The notes under the pieces: model-generated
What the model saw: only the letters and a program-made list of their open reading frames with translations
The model's database searches: none
Told to the model about the DNA's origin: nothing
Assembly (NCBI GenBank): GCA_016722295.1
Contig: JADKGL010000026.1
Location: 408,501-472,500 of the forward strand
Origin: Saprospiraceae bacterium
GTDB taxonomy: Bacteria > Bacteroidota > Bacteroidia > Chitinophagales > Saprospiraceae
Reading direction: 5' to 3'
DNA length: 64,000 bases
Part shown: positions 1 to 10,007 of the stretch, piece after piece
Layout: each line of letters opens with the position of its first letter
How positions within the stretch are numbered: position 1 is the first letter of the stretch
Made by a program: the position numbers and the translations under genes

Positions 1-195
1 GTGCAAGATTGCCTTCAAAATTGCCTATATGATAATTTAATTGCGCTAATGTAATTTGCATTTTGTAATATGATAATTTAAGGCAAATGTAAAATAATTC
101 TCTCGATTGCCCTTGATTCTACACAAGAAAGACTTTATATTTTGAATGGTACTGGATTTGGGCCTTGATCATGAAAATTTTCTTATTTTTACTCC

Positions 196-3126
196 ATGAA
201 TTCAATTCGATTTATCCTTTGCTTTCTTTTTTTATTTGCCGCTATTTCAGCCCAAGATTTATCGACATTTGTTGATCCTCGGATAGGTACAGATGCTCAT
301 GGCCATACGTTTCCTGGGCCAACAATGCCTTTTGGGATGGTACAACTGAGTCCAGATACCAGACTTGAAGGTTGGGATGGATGCTCAGGGTATCATAATT
401 CAGATCTTACTATTCATGGTTTTTCGCATACACATTTGTCTGGTACTGGTTGTAGTGATTATGGAGATATTTTATTGATGCCGACAGTATCTAATCCAGA
501 CTTGACAAACGGAAGTTCAGGATATGCTTCAAGTTTTCAAAAATCAAATGAAATTATAAAATTAGGTTTATATAGTGTCAAGCTTGATAAACATGGCATC
601 CAAGTGCGATTGACGAGTACTCTGCGTACAGGTATGCATGAATATACTTACCCCAATGGAACAGAACCATCATTGGTTATCGATCTTGCTCATCGAGACA
701 AAGTGGTACGTGCTGGTTTTACAGAGTTTATTGCAGATGGTGTCTCAGGATACCGGGTTTCAAATGCATGGGCAAAAGAGCAACATATTTATTTTGCTTT
801 GAAAACTAGTGTTCCGATAAAACGACATGAGTATAGTTCAGATTCATTGAAAGTAGTTCTATTTTTTGATCGTCCTGCAAATGGAAAAATTCTTGTACAA
901 TGTGCTATATCGGCAGTTGATGAGCGTGGAGCACAGTCGAATTTGCAATCTGAATGGGCAGGATTTAACTTTGAAAAGACATTTAAAGAAAATGTGACTG
1001 AATGGAATAAAATGCTCTCGAGAATTAAAGTAGAAACAAAAGATATCAAAAAGAAAAGGATTTTCTACACCGCATTATATCATTGTCTTGTGGCTCCAAA
1101 CCTTTACCAAGATGTCGATGGCAGATATCGCGGTATGGATTTGAAAGTTCACAAAGGTGACTTGAATAATCCACGATACACAGTTTTTTCACTTTGGGAT
1201 ACCTATAGAGCCGCACATCCATTATATCAACTGGTTTATCCTGATTACAATAGAAAATTTATACTTACTTTCTTAGGTCAATATAAAGAGGCTGGACGAC
1301 TTCCAGTTTGGGAATTGGCAGGGAATGAAACGTTCTGTATGATCGGAAATCATTCCATTCCAGTTATTGCAGATGCCTTACTTCAATCGCCCCAATCTTA
1401 CACCTCCAAAGAAAAACAAGATTTGATTGAAGCCATTGAAGCTACTTTATTTAAGAATGAATTTTGTTCGCAATCAATTTTTAGAACAGGATATATTTCA
1501 TCCGATCAAGCAGGGGAAAGTGTATCGAAGACAATTGAAAATTCTCTAGATTATGCCGCATATGAAAAACTCGTCGAGCAGTTTGGCAACAAAGATCAAA
1601 AAGATTCTTTGATCTATTATAGCAGTTATTATAAAAATATATTCAATGAACTCACTGGACATTTTCAAGCAAAGCAAAATCAAATGTTCATTTCTCCATT
1701 TAATCCTCGCGAAGTCAATCACCATTATACCGAGGCCAATGCCAATCAATATTTATTTGGAGCACACCACGATGTGGCTGGTATGATCGAATGTATTTCT
1801 AGAGGATTCGAAGCTAAGTATCATCGAAATCCTTTTATGGACAGGCGATTGAAACTGGAGTTGCGTTTGGATTCAATATTCTACACAACATCTATCATGA
1901 CAGGGCGTGAACAAGCTGATATTACAGGTACTATAGGCCAATATGCGCATGGGAATGAACCAAGCCATCACTATGCATATCTCTACAATTATTCTGGAAA
2001 AAGTTATAAGGCGCAAAAAATAGTAAATAAAATAATGACAGAACTTTATACAGACGAACCAAATGGATTGTGCGGCAATGAAGATTGTGGTCAAATGTCT
2101 GCTTGGTATGTATTTAGCAGTATGGGCTTTTATCCTGTGGTGCCTTTTGGTGGAATGATGGATCTCGGTATACCACAGTTTTCTTCTGTTCAGATTTCTG
2201 TTCCAGGGAAGCCAATCATAAGTATTGCAACAGATCGCAAACAAGGAGACACATACGTATCTTCTTTTTTGCATAATGCAAGAGCAAATCAAATCCGATT
2301 TCCATTAAAATATGGCGATAAATTATTTTATCAAATGTCTTTAAAACCAGGAATGAATATTTTTGAAGATGATATTCATAAATGCTTGATTGAAGAGACT
2401 GATTTTATGCCTTTGCCTTATATTATGGAAGGAGAATCTTATTTTAACGAAAACACAATGATCACTCTAAAATCACCAATTGAAAAGAGTGAAATTCATT
2501 ATTACATTGGAGATAATTCAAAAACGTATGTCAAGTATGAAGATCCTTTTCCAATTTCGACCAACACGAGTTTGCACTTTAGATCTTGCCGCACAGTAGA
2601 AGGAGAGAAAGAATGTACGCCTTGGTTGACGTCCCAGTTTAAACAAAGACCACAAGGTATTTCATTGCAAGTCTTGACTGAATATGCGCCACAATATTCG
2701 GGAGGAAGCAGATCAGCATTAATAGATGGACAAAATGGTTCATCCGATTTTCATGATGGAAAATGGCAAGGCACTCAAGGAGAAAACATTGAACTCATTT
2801 TATCACTCGATGAAAGTTGGAATAAGGAAATTAGTTCCATAAAGATAAATGCATTGCAAGATTCAAGATCATGGATTATTTTACCAGAACAAGTAGAGTT
2901 TTTTACATCAACTGATGGTGAGACATATCAATCTGTATATATCGCAAAGCATCAAATTGATCCAATGGATGAAAAGAAAATAATTCACAGTTTTGAATAT
3001 AAAAATCCAGTTAAATTTTCAAATTTAAAATTGGTGATAAAAAATTCAGGTCAATTGCCCTCCTCACATATAGGTGCTGGAGGCAATAGTTGGATATTTT
3101 TAGATGAGATTAATATTGGAAATTAG
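196..3126 (+). CDS. GH92 alpha-1,2-mannosidase, secreted
   Basis: A secreted glycoside hydrolase family 92 enzyme. Family members are calcium-dependent exo-alpha-mannosidases that trim mannose from N-glycans or yeast mannan. The protein (976 aa) starts with a signal peptide (residues 1-19, hydrophobic, ending AISA-Q). The N-terminal GH92 beta-sandwich signature follows (DPRIGTDAHGHTFPGPTMPF, then GFSHTHLSGTG). The catalytic (alpha/alpha)6 part carries GNEPSHHYAYLYN and NGLCGNEDCGQMSAWY, both hallmark GH92 segments. After about residue 740 come a chitobiase-C-like stretch and a discoidin-like (F5/8 type C) carbohydrate-binding region (SRSALIDGQNGS...), so it is longer than a minimal GH92 (about 750 aa). 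No glycan-uptake susC/susD pair or sugar regulator lies beside it in this window, so it looks stand-alone. No T9SS sorting domain is obvious. Family assignment is very secure; substrate linkage is inferred. Confidence 0.95.
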   Translation: MNSIRFILCFLFLFAAISAQDLSTFVDPRIGTDAHGHTFPGPTMPFGMVQLSPDTRLEGWDGCSGYHNSDLTIHGFSHTHLSGTGCSDYGDILLMPTVSNPDLTNGSSGYASSFQKSNEIIKLGLYSVKLDKHGIQVRLTSTLRTGMHEYTYPNGTEPSLVIDLAHRDKVVRAGFTEFIADGVSGYRVSNAWAKEQHIYFALKTSVPIKRHEYSSDSLKVVLFFDRPANGKILVQCAISAVDERGAQSNLQSEWAGFNFEKTFKENVTEWNKMLSRIKVETKDIKKKRIFYTALYHCLVAPNLYQDVDGRYRGMDLKVHKGDLNNPRYTVFSLWDTYRAAHPLYQLVYPDYNRKFILTFLGQYKEAGRLPVWELAGNETFCMIGNHSIPVIADALLQSPQSYTSKEKQDLIEAIEATLFKNEFCSQSIFRTGYISSDQAGESVSKTIENSLDYAAYEKLVEQFGNKDQKDSLIYYSSYYKNIFNELTGHFQAKQNQMFISPFNPREVNHHYTEANANQYLFGAHHDVAGMIECISRGFEAKYHRNPFMDRRLKLELRLDSIFYTTSIMTGREQADITGTIGQYAHGNEPSHHYAYLYNYSGKSYKAQKIVNKIMTELYTDEPNGLCGNEDCGQMSAWYVFSSMGFYPVVPFGGMMDLGIPQFSSVQISVPGKPIISIATDRKQGDTYVSSFLHNARANQIRFPLKYGDKLFYQMSLKPGMNIFEDDIHKCLIEETDFMPLPYIMEGESYFNENTMITLKSPIEKSEIHYYIGDNSKTYVKYEDPFPISTNTSLHFRSCRTVEGEKECTPWLTSQFKQRPQGISLQVLTEYAPQYSGGSRSALIDGQNGSSDFHDGKWQGTQGENIELILSLDESWNKEISSIKINALQDSRSWIILPEQVEFFTSTDGETYQSVYIAKHQIDPMDEKKIIHSFEYKNPVKFSNLKLVIKNSGQLPSSHIGAGGNSWIFLDEINIGN

Positions 3127-3653
3127 TTAATGAGATAATTAGTTAATGTGAAAATTAATTTGCAAATGAGTATAATTTACAAATCTGCAAATGGTTTTTT
3201 TAATGTGAAAATTAGCTAATGAGTTAATGTGATAATTTTTTTAATGTGAAAATTAGCTAATGAGTTAATGTGATAATCAATCTGCAAATAAGCATAATTT
3301 GCAAATCTGCAAATGGTTTTTTTAATGTGAAAATTAGCTAATGAGTTAATGTGATAATTAATATGCAAATGGTTTTTTAATGTGATAATATATTCGAAAA
3401 TATAGTAGGAATAAAGTCCTCCATTTTCATGGGAGGATTTAGGTGGGTTATTACGAAAAATTTTATCTTGGTTATTACGTCATGTAAGTCCCAATCTGCG
3501 GAATCCAATAATCCATTTAATCTGTGATTCTGACAATTTAATGAATGTAAGAATCGCGGATTAGACAGATTAAAGGAAGATCACAGATTTTAATGAACAA
3601 ATGTATTACGATTAAAGTCCTCCCTTTTCAAGGGAGGATTTAGGTGGGTTATT
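3127..3653. repeat. Intergenic repeat island 1
   Basis: A gene-free mosaic of short repeats. From 3127 to 3393, units of the type TTAATGTGAAAATTAGCTAA and AATGTGATAATT recur many times, mixed with CAAATCTGCAAATGG units. Two copies of a 40-bp palindromic element (AAAGTCCTCC...GGGAGGATTTAGGTGGG) lie at 3413-3452 and 3614-3653. Between them is an element with AATCCAATAATCC and TTTAATCTGTGA (3501-3540). All three element types recur at 10.0-10.3 kb and, inverted, at 33.4-33.6 kb. The remainder, 3654-3888, is AT-rich with no gene; it is presumably the leader and promoter region of the next gene, but I see no perfect TAnnTTTG box in it. Confidence 0.85.
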
Positions 3654-3888
3654 TATTAAGGCAGTAACAAGTTACTAACTAAAACGCTATCATTCATTTC
3701 AATACAATTAAAACAAAAAAATATATGAAAAATAATTAGGAAAATTCAACAAACATTTTTAGATTGCATCTTATAAAGCTATAAACACATTGGCCTATGG
3801 AAATAAAACAGAGCAATTAAACTGAATCCTCAAAACACCTGCTCAAAAACATAAAACTATTTTTTTTAACACATTAAATTAATTTAAT

Positions 3889-6198
3889 ATGACAACTTTT
3901 TATTATTCAAAATTGACGAACTTCACAGCTCACAGCTCACAGCTCACAGCTCACAGCTCACAGCTCACAGCTCACAGCTCACAGCTCACAGCTCACTCGC
4001 CTCTAAAAACATTTAGATTTTTCATTATGGCATTATTGACTACTATTTTTCTTATGCCATCTTCTACTAAAGCTCAAGTAGATACCTTTGTCTGCGACAA
4101 TGGTGGTTTTGAGCAGGATTTTTTGTATTATAAATTTTTTCTTACTAGTTATCATATAGGAAGTAACGATTGCAACCCAACTAATTTTATTAATTCAGTT
4201 ACATGGTCTAATTGGCCGGCTCCAAATCCTTATAGATTTGAGATTGTAAATTCTGGAGTTGATCAATTGGTTGGAATTAATAAAACAAAATTTGGTGAAA
4301 AAGCACTTTTATTAAATAATAGATATGGATATTATACTCCATGCTTTCATGATCGTGAAATTAATAAAATGAGAAAAAGATTTAAAGTTACTGCAGAAAA
4401 TAGAGAATTTACTGTCTGGTATGCTACAGTATTGGAAAGTCCAATTTCACCAATACATATAAATAATCATCCTTTTTTTAGTATTTCATGTGATCTTGCT
4501 CCACTTTCAAATCTTTGTTTTGACTCCTCCATTTTACCTTGCGATGAAAACTACCCGGATAGTTTATGTGAATTTCATCCTATTGATGTCATTAATTGGA
4601 CTTGCCATAGAATCAAAATACCAGAATCTGAAATTGGAAACATTGCAACAATTGAAATTTCAGCAGCAGATTGCGGATTAGGCTGTCATTTTGGTTATGC
4701 CTATATCGATGGATTTTGTGAATCTTGCCAAGGATCAGCGCAAGGATATGGAGAATTAACTACAGATGATTATAATCCAAATTTAAAAGTAGGAATAAAA
4801 AGAAAATCATGTGATGGACAATCTATTGACGTATGCGCTAAGTATGAATTACCAACCTTATGCGGGAATTGGACTCTTGACCATATTGATGCTCCAGGAT
4901 TTATAATAAATAATATTACAATTGATCCATATTACAAAACGATTTGTTTCAATATTCCTAAATCCAACTTTTCAACCAAATTTTGTAAAGAATTTTTTAT
5001 TAATTTGTATTTTAAAACCAATAATACAATTTTGCCAGCTCAACCTACTAATTCTATAAATATTTGTCAGGATGACTTTCAATTGTATGCTGCGAACTAT
5101 ATAAAAAGTGGTTGCTATAATAATTCAACGACAGATTTTATATCTGATGATTATTATTATGTAAATATCTCGATATCTGCGAATCAAGGAGATAGTTGGA
5201 GTATAGAAAGACAGCTAGACAACCCATATCCAAATGAATCTGGTCTTTATACAATGAAAACAGGGACAGGTTCAAGTACTTTTACCTTAGGTCCGTTACT
5301 CATTCAAGAAGGAAGTTGGTTGATGACAATAAATATAAATGGTTGCCTTTTTAATTATCAAATTGATCCTCCAGATTATTGTTCTGGTTGTGATAAATTT
5401 TTTGAGGCTAATATCAAAAATGTAAGATGCACCACAAGTGTTGTAAGCAATACATGGAGCTTTGATTTAATGGTGCCAGGAAATGGAGCATACACTATTA
5501 AGAAGTTACCTTTTGGACCTACTGTATCATGTAGCTATAATTCGAATTGCACAATTCAAGCTGGAACAATTGAGCAAAATTGCATTACGTATGAACTTTT
5601 GGATCCAGTAGTAAGTTGCTATTCTACTTTCACAATTTGTCCACCAAAACCATGCAGCATAGAGTGTAATATTGAGTTATTTGTCAAAGAAGTTTTTTGC
5701 AATCCATTAAATTATACAGCAAATGTTGAAATAATAAGTGGAACTAACTTATGTTATAAGGCTATTAGCAAAAATACTGGATTAATTTTATCTCAAGGAA
5801 ATTGGCCTATAAATGGAAATTTTGGACCATTTACAGAGGATATTTTCTTATCAGTTTATAAATGTCAACAACCAGATTGTTTTAAAATGATCTATATACC
5901 AAAACCAGATTGCAATAATCCAAATTTTGGAGAAGGAAGCACTGGTAGATCCAAAGATAAATATAGAGATGAAATATCAATCATTCCTAATCCAATTCAA
6001 AGCAATATACTGAATATAAAATCAAATTTGGTTAATACCGACTTCGAAATTTTTAATTCATCTGGTACATCTATTTTAAAAGGTAAATTAATTAACCTTG
6101 AAACACAAATATTGTTTAATCAAACTTCAGGCTTGTATTTTTTAAAGTATATTAATAACGAAGGACATATATCTAATATTAAGTTTATTAAATTTTAA
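3889..6198 (+). CDS. T9SS type A sorted secreted protein with 5' heptamer repeat
   Basis: An unrecognised large extracellular protein (769 aa from this start), rich in cysteine and asparagine. The C-terminus (about residues 698-769, SIIPNPIQSNILNI...SGLYFLKYINNEG) is a T9SS type A sorting domain, so it should cross the outer membrane through the type IX system. The hydrophobic signal segment is MALLTTIFLMPSSTKAQ, preceded by KTFR. Translation from ATG 3889 runs through ten perfect 7-bp CACAGCT units, giving repeated TAHSSQL. The alternative start ATG 4027 would skip the repeat, but it would lose the positively charged n-region. The central part has no recognised fold. The gene is very AT-rich, like the first third of the next gene. 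A strong hairpin follows at 6206. Secretion class is confident; function and exact start are not. Confidence 0.8.
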   Translation: MTTFYYSKLTNFTAHSSQLTAHSSQLTAHSSQLTAHSPLKTFRFFIMALLTTIFLMPSSTKAQVDTFVCDNGGFEQDFLYYKFFLTSYHIGSNDCNPTNFINSVTWSNWPAPNPYRFEIVNSGVDQLVGINKTKFGEKALLLNNRYGYYTPCFHDREINKMRKRFKVTAENREFTVWYATVLESPISPIHINNHPFFSISCDLAPLSNLCFDSSILPCDENYPDSLCEFHPIDVINWTCHRIKIPESEIGNIATIEISAADCGLGCHFGYAYIDGFCESCQGSAQGYGELTTDDYNPNLKVGIKRKSCDGQSIDVCAKYELPTLCGNWTLDHIDAPGFIINNITIDPYYKTICFNIPKSNFSTKFCKEFFINLYFKTNNTILPAQPTNSINICQDDFQLYAANYIKSGCYNNSTTDFISDDYYYVNISISANQGDSWSIERQLDNPYPNESGLYTMKTGTGSSTFTLGPLLIQEGSWLMTININGCLFNYQIDPPDYCSGCDKFFEANIKNVRCTTSVVSNTWSFDLMVPGNGAYTIKKLPFGPTVSCSYNSNCTIQAGTIEQNCITYELLDPVVSCYSTFTICPPKPCSIECNIELFVKEVFCNPLNYTANVEIISGTNLCYKAISKNTGLILSQGNWPINGNFGPFTEDIFLSVYKCQQPDCFKMIYIPKPDCNNPNFGEGSTGRSKDKYRDEISIIPNPIQSNILNIKSNLVNTDFEIFNSSGTSILKGKLINLETQILFNQTSGLYFLKYINNEGHISNIKFIKF
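3924..3996 (+). repeat. Heptanucleotide tandem repeat (CACAGCT)10
   Basis: Ten uninterrupted copies of CACAGCT followed by a partial CAC. The tract lies between ATG 3889 and the signal-peptide codons. Seven is not a multiple of three, so gain or loss of one unit changes the reading frame. With 10 copies the frame enters the signal peptide. With 9 copies translation would stop at TAA 4004-4006, and with 11 at TAG 4014-4016. This is the architecture of a slipped-strand phase-variation tract. Confidence 0.9.
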
Positions 6199-6205
6199 AT
6201 TTTTT

Positions 6206-6244
6206 TTTTGTGGCAAGAGTGATTCAATCACTCTTGCCACAAAA
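6206..6244 (+). terminator. Strong hairpin terminator between two surface-protein genes
   Basis: A perfect inverted repeat, TTTTGTGGCAAGAGTGATT paired with its complement around a single central C at 6225. Flanking T and A runs let it act in either direction. It sits 8 bp after the stop of the upstream gene. It implies that the downstream gene starts at ATG 6279, not at the GTG inside the hairpin. Confidence 0.88.
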
Positions 6245-6278
6245 TTTGTATCTTCATAAATTAAATAGTTTTATAAAA

Positions 6279-9200
6279 ATGTATTTAAATAAATTAAATT
6301 TTTTAATACTTTTAAATTTATTAAATTTTTTTATTTCGAAAAGTCAAAACCAAAATTGTTTAACAAAGGATTCAAGTCTATGCTATTCCAGTGAAATTTT
6401 TGTTCAAAATAATATAGTTATTGAAAAAAAAATCGAAAGTAGTGTAGAAGTTTGGACAGGTGGAAATATTTTGGCTTGTGATTTAGATAATGATTGTATT
6501 CCTGAATTAATTTCTTTGTCAAATACTGAAAATAAATTAAACATAATTGATAGTAAAACAGGAATAACCAAGTGGATTATTAATTTACCGTACTATAATT
6601 ATAGTTTTGATGCTATAATTGCGTTAGCAGATATAGATTCAGACGGATTACCAGAAATTTTCCACAAAGCAGCCAAACATTTCTCAATACCTCAAAACAT
6701 AAGCGGAAAAATCTTATGCTATAACTCAAAAGGTATGCTATTATGGGCCTCTGATCAAGATGCAGATTTCAATATTAATAATCCTGAATATGATAAAATC
6801 GCTATAGCGGATTTTAATAGAGATGGAATTCCTGAAGTTTATGTCAATAATAAAATATTTAATGCTGTAACTGGTAAAAAATTGGCTGATGGTGGTATGA
6901 ATGGGATTGGAAGAGAGAGAACATCAAGTTTTACTGTGAGTTCAATATCAATAGCAGCTCAATTAGATCAAGATACTTCAGATTTGGAGTTAGCAGCAGG
7001 ATATTCAGTTTATAAAGTTAAAATTATAAATCCAAATGGGACATTAGGAAATAGTATGACCCCTACCAACATTCAAATTAATGGAGTAAATAGAGATGGT
7101 TTTACTTCTGTTGCTGATATTAATAATGATGGACAGTTGGATGTTGTAGTTACTTCGCCTGGGAAATATCCTAAAGGGGTAATTTATGCTTATCACATAA
7201 AAAATGGGGCTGCACAAATTTTAGCAAAAATTAATCCGTTAAGTAACTTTGACTATATTGGAGTAGCTGTCATTGGTGATTTAGATAATTCCAAAATTCC
7301 TTTGATTATTGTACCTCGAAGTGAAGTATTAACTGCATACAAATATGATGGAACCAACAATCTTGTAAATGTATGGGACTTTGCTAATACTGATAATTCA
7401 GGCGCTACTGGGTCGACAATTTTTGACTTAAATGGAGATGGAAAGTTTGAAATAATTTTTAGAGATGAAACAGAGCTAAAAATAATCGACGGCACAACAA
7501 ACATTCCTAAAATACTTGCTAAAATCATTTGCTTTTCTGGTACATTATTAGAGTATCCAATTATAATAAATAATGATCTTTTAAACCAAGCAAAAATTTG
7601 TATACCATGTGGTGATTTTCAAAAAGACATTCTTGGTCACCTCACCGTCTTCGGCCCTCCCGACAGCCTCCCATGGGCCCCTGCGCGAAGCGTTTGGAAT
7701 CAATACGCCTATAATCCATTACAGATCAATGACGACCTCACTGTACCACGCTATCAGAAGAATCAAGCGACATACATGAATGGCAAGTATAATAACTTCT
7801 ATCAACAAGAATCACTGCTCGATAGCAATGGGATGTACAAAGTTCCTGCGGCTAGTCTCACTGGAGCGATACAATGTATCAACTATGATCCATTGACGGA
7901 TGAATATCTCGTCGTCTTCGATGTGTATAATCGCAAAGATGCATCTGCTATCGCCGATACCAATCTTGCGATATCCTTCTACGATGGTGATCCGACCAAT
8001 GGGGCTGCATTGCTCGGCATTTATTATAGCAATAAAAAAATCTATCGGGGTGATAGTTTGCGAGGTCTTGAATTTCGCTTTTCTGCGAAGAAAATCAAGG
8101 ATGTTTTTATGGTGGTGAATACTGTGCGGAATAATTCTGGCAACTTTAAGGATGGAGATTTTATCCAAAAAGAATGCGACTATACGGACAATATTTCTAG
8201 GACAATCGATCTACCAAAAATCGATACCATTCATGCAGCCATCTGCAAAGGGAATCAATTCGTTTTTCAGGATTCTATCTATACAGAAACAGGTGAATAT
8301 ATTCAGCGACTGAGCAGTACAAAAGGCTGCGACAGTATTTATTTTAGAATATTTATTACAGCTACAGACAGTGTTTTTGTCAATCAAAAAATTACGACTT
8401 GCGATGCATACATTTGGAATGGAAAGAACATATCACAATCAGGTATCTATCAGTTTGACACATTGAATCATTTCGGTTGTGACAGCATCACCACATTGGA
8501 TCTGACCATCGTTAAATCTACGCAATCAAGAGAAGTACAAACTGCTTGTAATCACTACATATGGAACGGAACAGAATACACACAGTCCGGAATCTATCAA
8601 TACAAAACCATGAATGCAATGGCTTGTGATAGCATCGCGATCTTGGATCTGCGGATCCATTTTTCAGATACTGTTGTTCAAAAAATCTCAACATGCAATC
8701 CTTATTCTTGGAATGGTAGAACTCTATCACAATCTGGAATCTATCAGTTCGATACAATCAATCAATACACTTGCGACAGTGTCGTCATCCTCGAACTTCA
8801 GATTACACCATTGATACAAGCAAGAGAGAATCAAAGCGCCTGTGATCAATATTTATGGAATGGAAAAGTCTATACCAACTCAGGAACCTATGATTATCTC
8901 ACAAAGAATGCTTTGGGCTGTGACAGTATGATTACCTTAGATTTGATGATCAACAGATCGGATTCCGTTTTTACTGCGCAGACAAGTTGTGCAGCAATAG
9001 ATTGGAATGGTAAAAATTATACACAATCGGGAAGATATTTTCATGAAACAAAAAATATAAAAGGATGTGATAGTGTCACAACATTGGAACTTACTATCAT
9101 TCCACCTAAAGAAAATTTTATCAACAAAGATATCTGTGACAGCATCACCATCTTAGGACGAAAGATAGATCGTGCTGGGCGATATGATTTTAGATTGGCT

Positions 9201-10007
9201 GATGTGAATGGATGTGATTCGATCATCCATTACGACATCGCGATTCGATCGAATCCATCAAGTATAAAGTTGAGCGTCTGTGATTCTCTGCTATGGAATG
9301 TCAATGGAAAAGTTTATACTAATTCCACGCTCATCACTGAAAAATTCAACAATCAATACGGCTGCGATTCAAGCATTACATTGGATCTTCACATTGCAAA
9401 ATCAAAACGAATTTTCCTAGAAGCCTCAGCATGTAAAGAATATTTTTGGTCAGAGACACAAGAAGTTTTGACACAATCGGGAGATTATCTTCACCTTCTC
9501 CAAACAGCTGAACAATGTGATTCTACTATACATCTGAAGCTTACGATTCATCCAGAATATTCAGATTCCGACACCATCATATCAAACCAAAAATATACTT
9601 GGCCAATAAATCAAATCACCTACGATTCTTCAGGAAATTATTTCATAAAATTCATCTCGAAAGATCAATGTGATTCCATCCATTATCTACTCCTCACGAT
9701 CATCAAAGAAAATAATATTTTCTATCCCAACGTCATCCATCCCAACAGCCAATTCAAACAAAATACAGCATTCACCATTTTCGACAACGGCACCATAAAA
9801 TCCATAGAGCGACTGCGCATTTATGACCGATGGGGCGAACTCATCTGGCAACGCGAAAACTTCCCTTCCAACGACGTCAACTATGGATGGGACGGGACAT
9901 TTAGAGACAAAGCAGTGAATCCAGGTGTCTTTGTTTGGGTAGCGGATTTGCTACTAACTGATGGACGGCGTGTTGTGGAGAAAGGAGATGTTACAGTGGT
10001 ACGTTAA
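6279..10007 (+). CDS. FG-GAP / Cys-Asp-Ser repeat protein, gliding-motility C-terminal domain
   Basis: A very large secreted protein (1242 aa from ATG 6279). The signal peptide is MYLNKLNFLILLNLLNFFIS. Residues about 40-440 hold FG-GAP/VCBS-type repeats with calcium-loop motifs such as DLDNDCIPE, DIDSDGLPE, DFNRDGIPE, DINNDGQLD and DLNGDGKFE, a likely beta-propeller. From about residue 450 a second module begins (LTVFGPPDSLPWAPARSVWNQ). About ten repeats of roughly 46 aa follow, each with an early Cys, a W-N-G-K and Q-S-G-x-Y core and a closing CDS triplet. The end (YDRWGELIWQR...NPGVFVWVADLLLTDG) is the gliding-motility-associated C-terminal (type B) T9SS domain. Base composition changes sharply near 7625, at the module boundary. 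This is probably an adhesin or cell-surface filament component; the exact role is unknown. Confidence 0.88.
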   Translation: MYLNKLNFLILLNLLNFFISKSQNQNCLTKDSSLCYSSEIFVQNNIVIEKKIESSVEVWTGGNILACDLDNDCIPELISLSNTENKLNIIDSKTGITKWIINLPYYNYSFDAIIALADIDSDGLPEIFHKAAKHFSIPQNISGKILCYNSKGMLLWASDQDADFNINNPEYDKIAIADFNRDGIPEVYVNNKIFNAVTGKKLADGGMNGIGRERTSSFTVSSISIAAQLDQDTSDLELAAGYSVYKVKIINPNGTLGNSMTPTNIQINGVNRDGFTSVADINNDGQLDVVVTSPGKYPKGVIYAYHIKNGAAQILAKINPLSNFDYIGVAVIGDLDNSKIPLIIVPRSEVLTAYKYDGTNNLVNVWDFANTDNSGATGSTIFDLNGDGKFEIIFRDETELKIIDGTTNIPKILAKIICFSGTLLEYPIIINNDLLNQAKICIPCGDFQKDILGHLTVFGPPDSLPWAPARSVWNQYAYNPLQINDDLTVPRYQKNQATYMNGKYNNFYQQESLLDSNGMYKVPAASLTGAIQCINYDPLTDEYLVVFDVYNRKDASAIADTNLAISFYDGDPTNGAALLGIYYSNKKIYRGDSLRGLEFRFSAKKIKDVFMVVNTVRNNSGNFKDGDFIQKECDYTDNISRTIDLPKIDTIHAAICKGNQFVFQDSIYTETGEYIQRLSSTKGCDSIYFRIFITATDSVFVNQKITTCDAYIWNGKNISQSGIYQFDTLNHFGCDSITTLDLTIVKSTQSREVQTACNHYIWNGTEYTQSGIYQYKTMNAMACDSIAILDLRIHFSDTVVQKISTCNPYSWNGRTLSQSGIYQFDTINQYTCDSVVILELQITPLIQARENQSACDQYLWNGKVYTNSGTYDYLTKNALGCDSMITLDLMINRSDSVFTAQTSCAAIDWNGKNYTQSGRYFHETKNIKGCDSVTTLELTIIPPKENFINKDICDSITILGRKIDRAGRYDFRLADVNGCDSIIHYDIAIRSNPSSIKLSVCDSLLWNVNGKVYTNSTLITEKFNNQYGCDSSITLDLHIAKSKRIFLEASACKEYFWSETQEVLTQSGDYLHLLQTAEQCDSTIHLKLTIHPEYSDSDTIISNQKYTWPINQITYDSSGNYFIKFISKDQCDSIHYLLLTIIKENNIFYPNVIHPNSQFKQNTAFTIFDNGTIKSIERLRIYDRWGELIWQRENFPSNDVNYGWDGTFRDKAVNPGVFVWVADLLLTDGRRVVEKGDVTVVR

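Noticed and set aside
1873..2292. 139-codon minus-strand frame inside the GH92 gene
   Set aside because: Lies fully within a well-conserved GH92 catalytic region on the other strand and has no recognisable domain.
3127..3400. Possible CRISPR-like array from repeated ~20-35-bp units
   Set aside because: Spacers are not unique or of constant length, units overlap and vary, and no cas gene is present. They are simple dispersed repeats.
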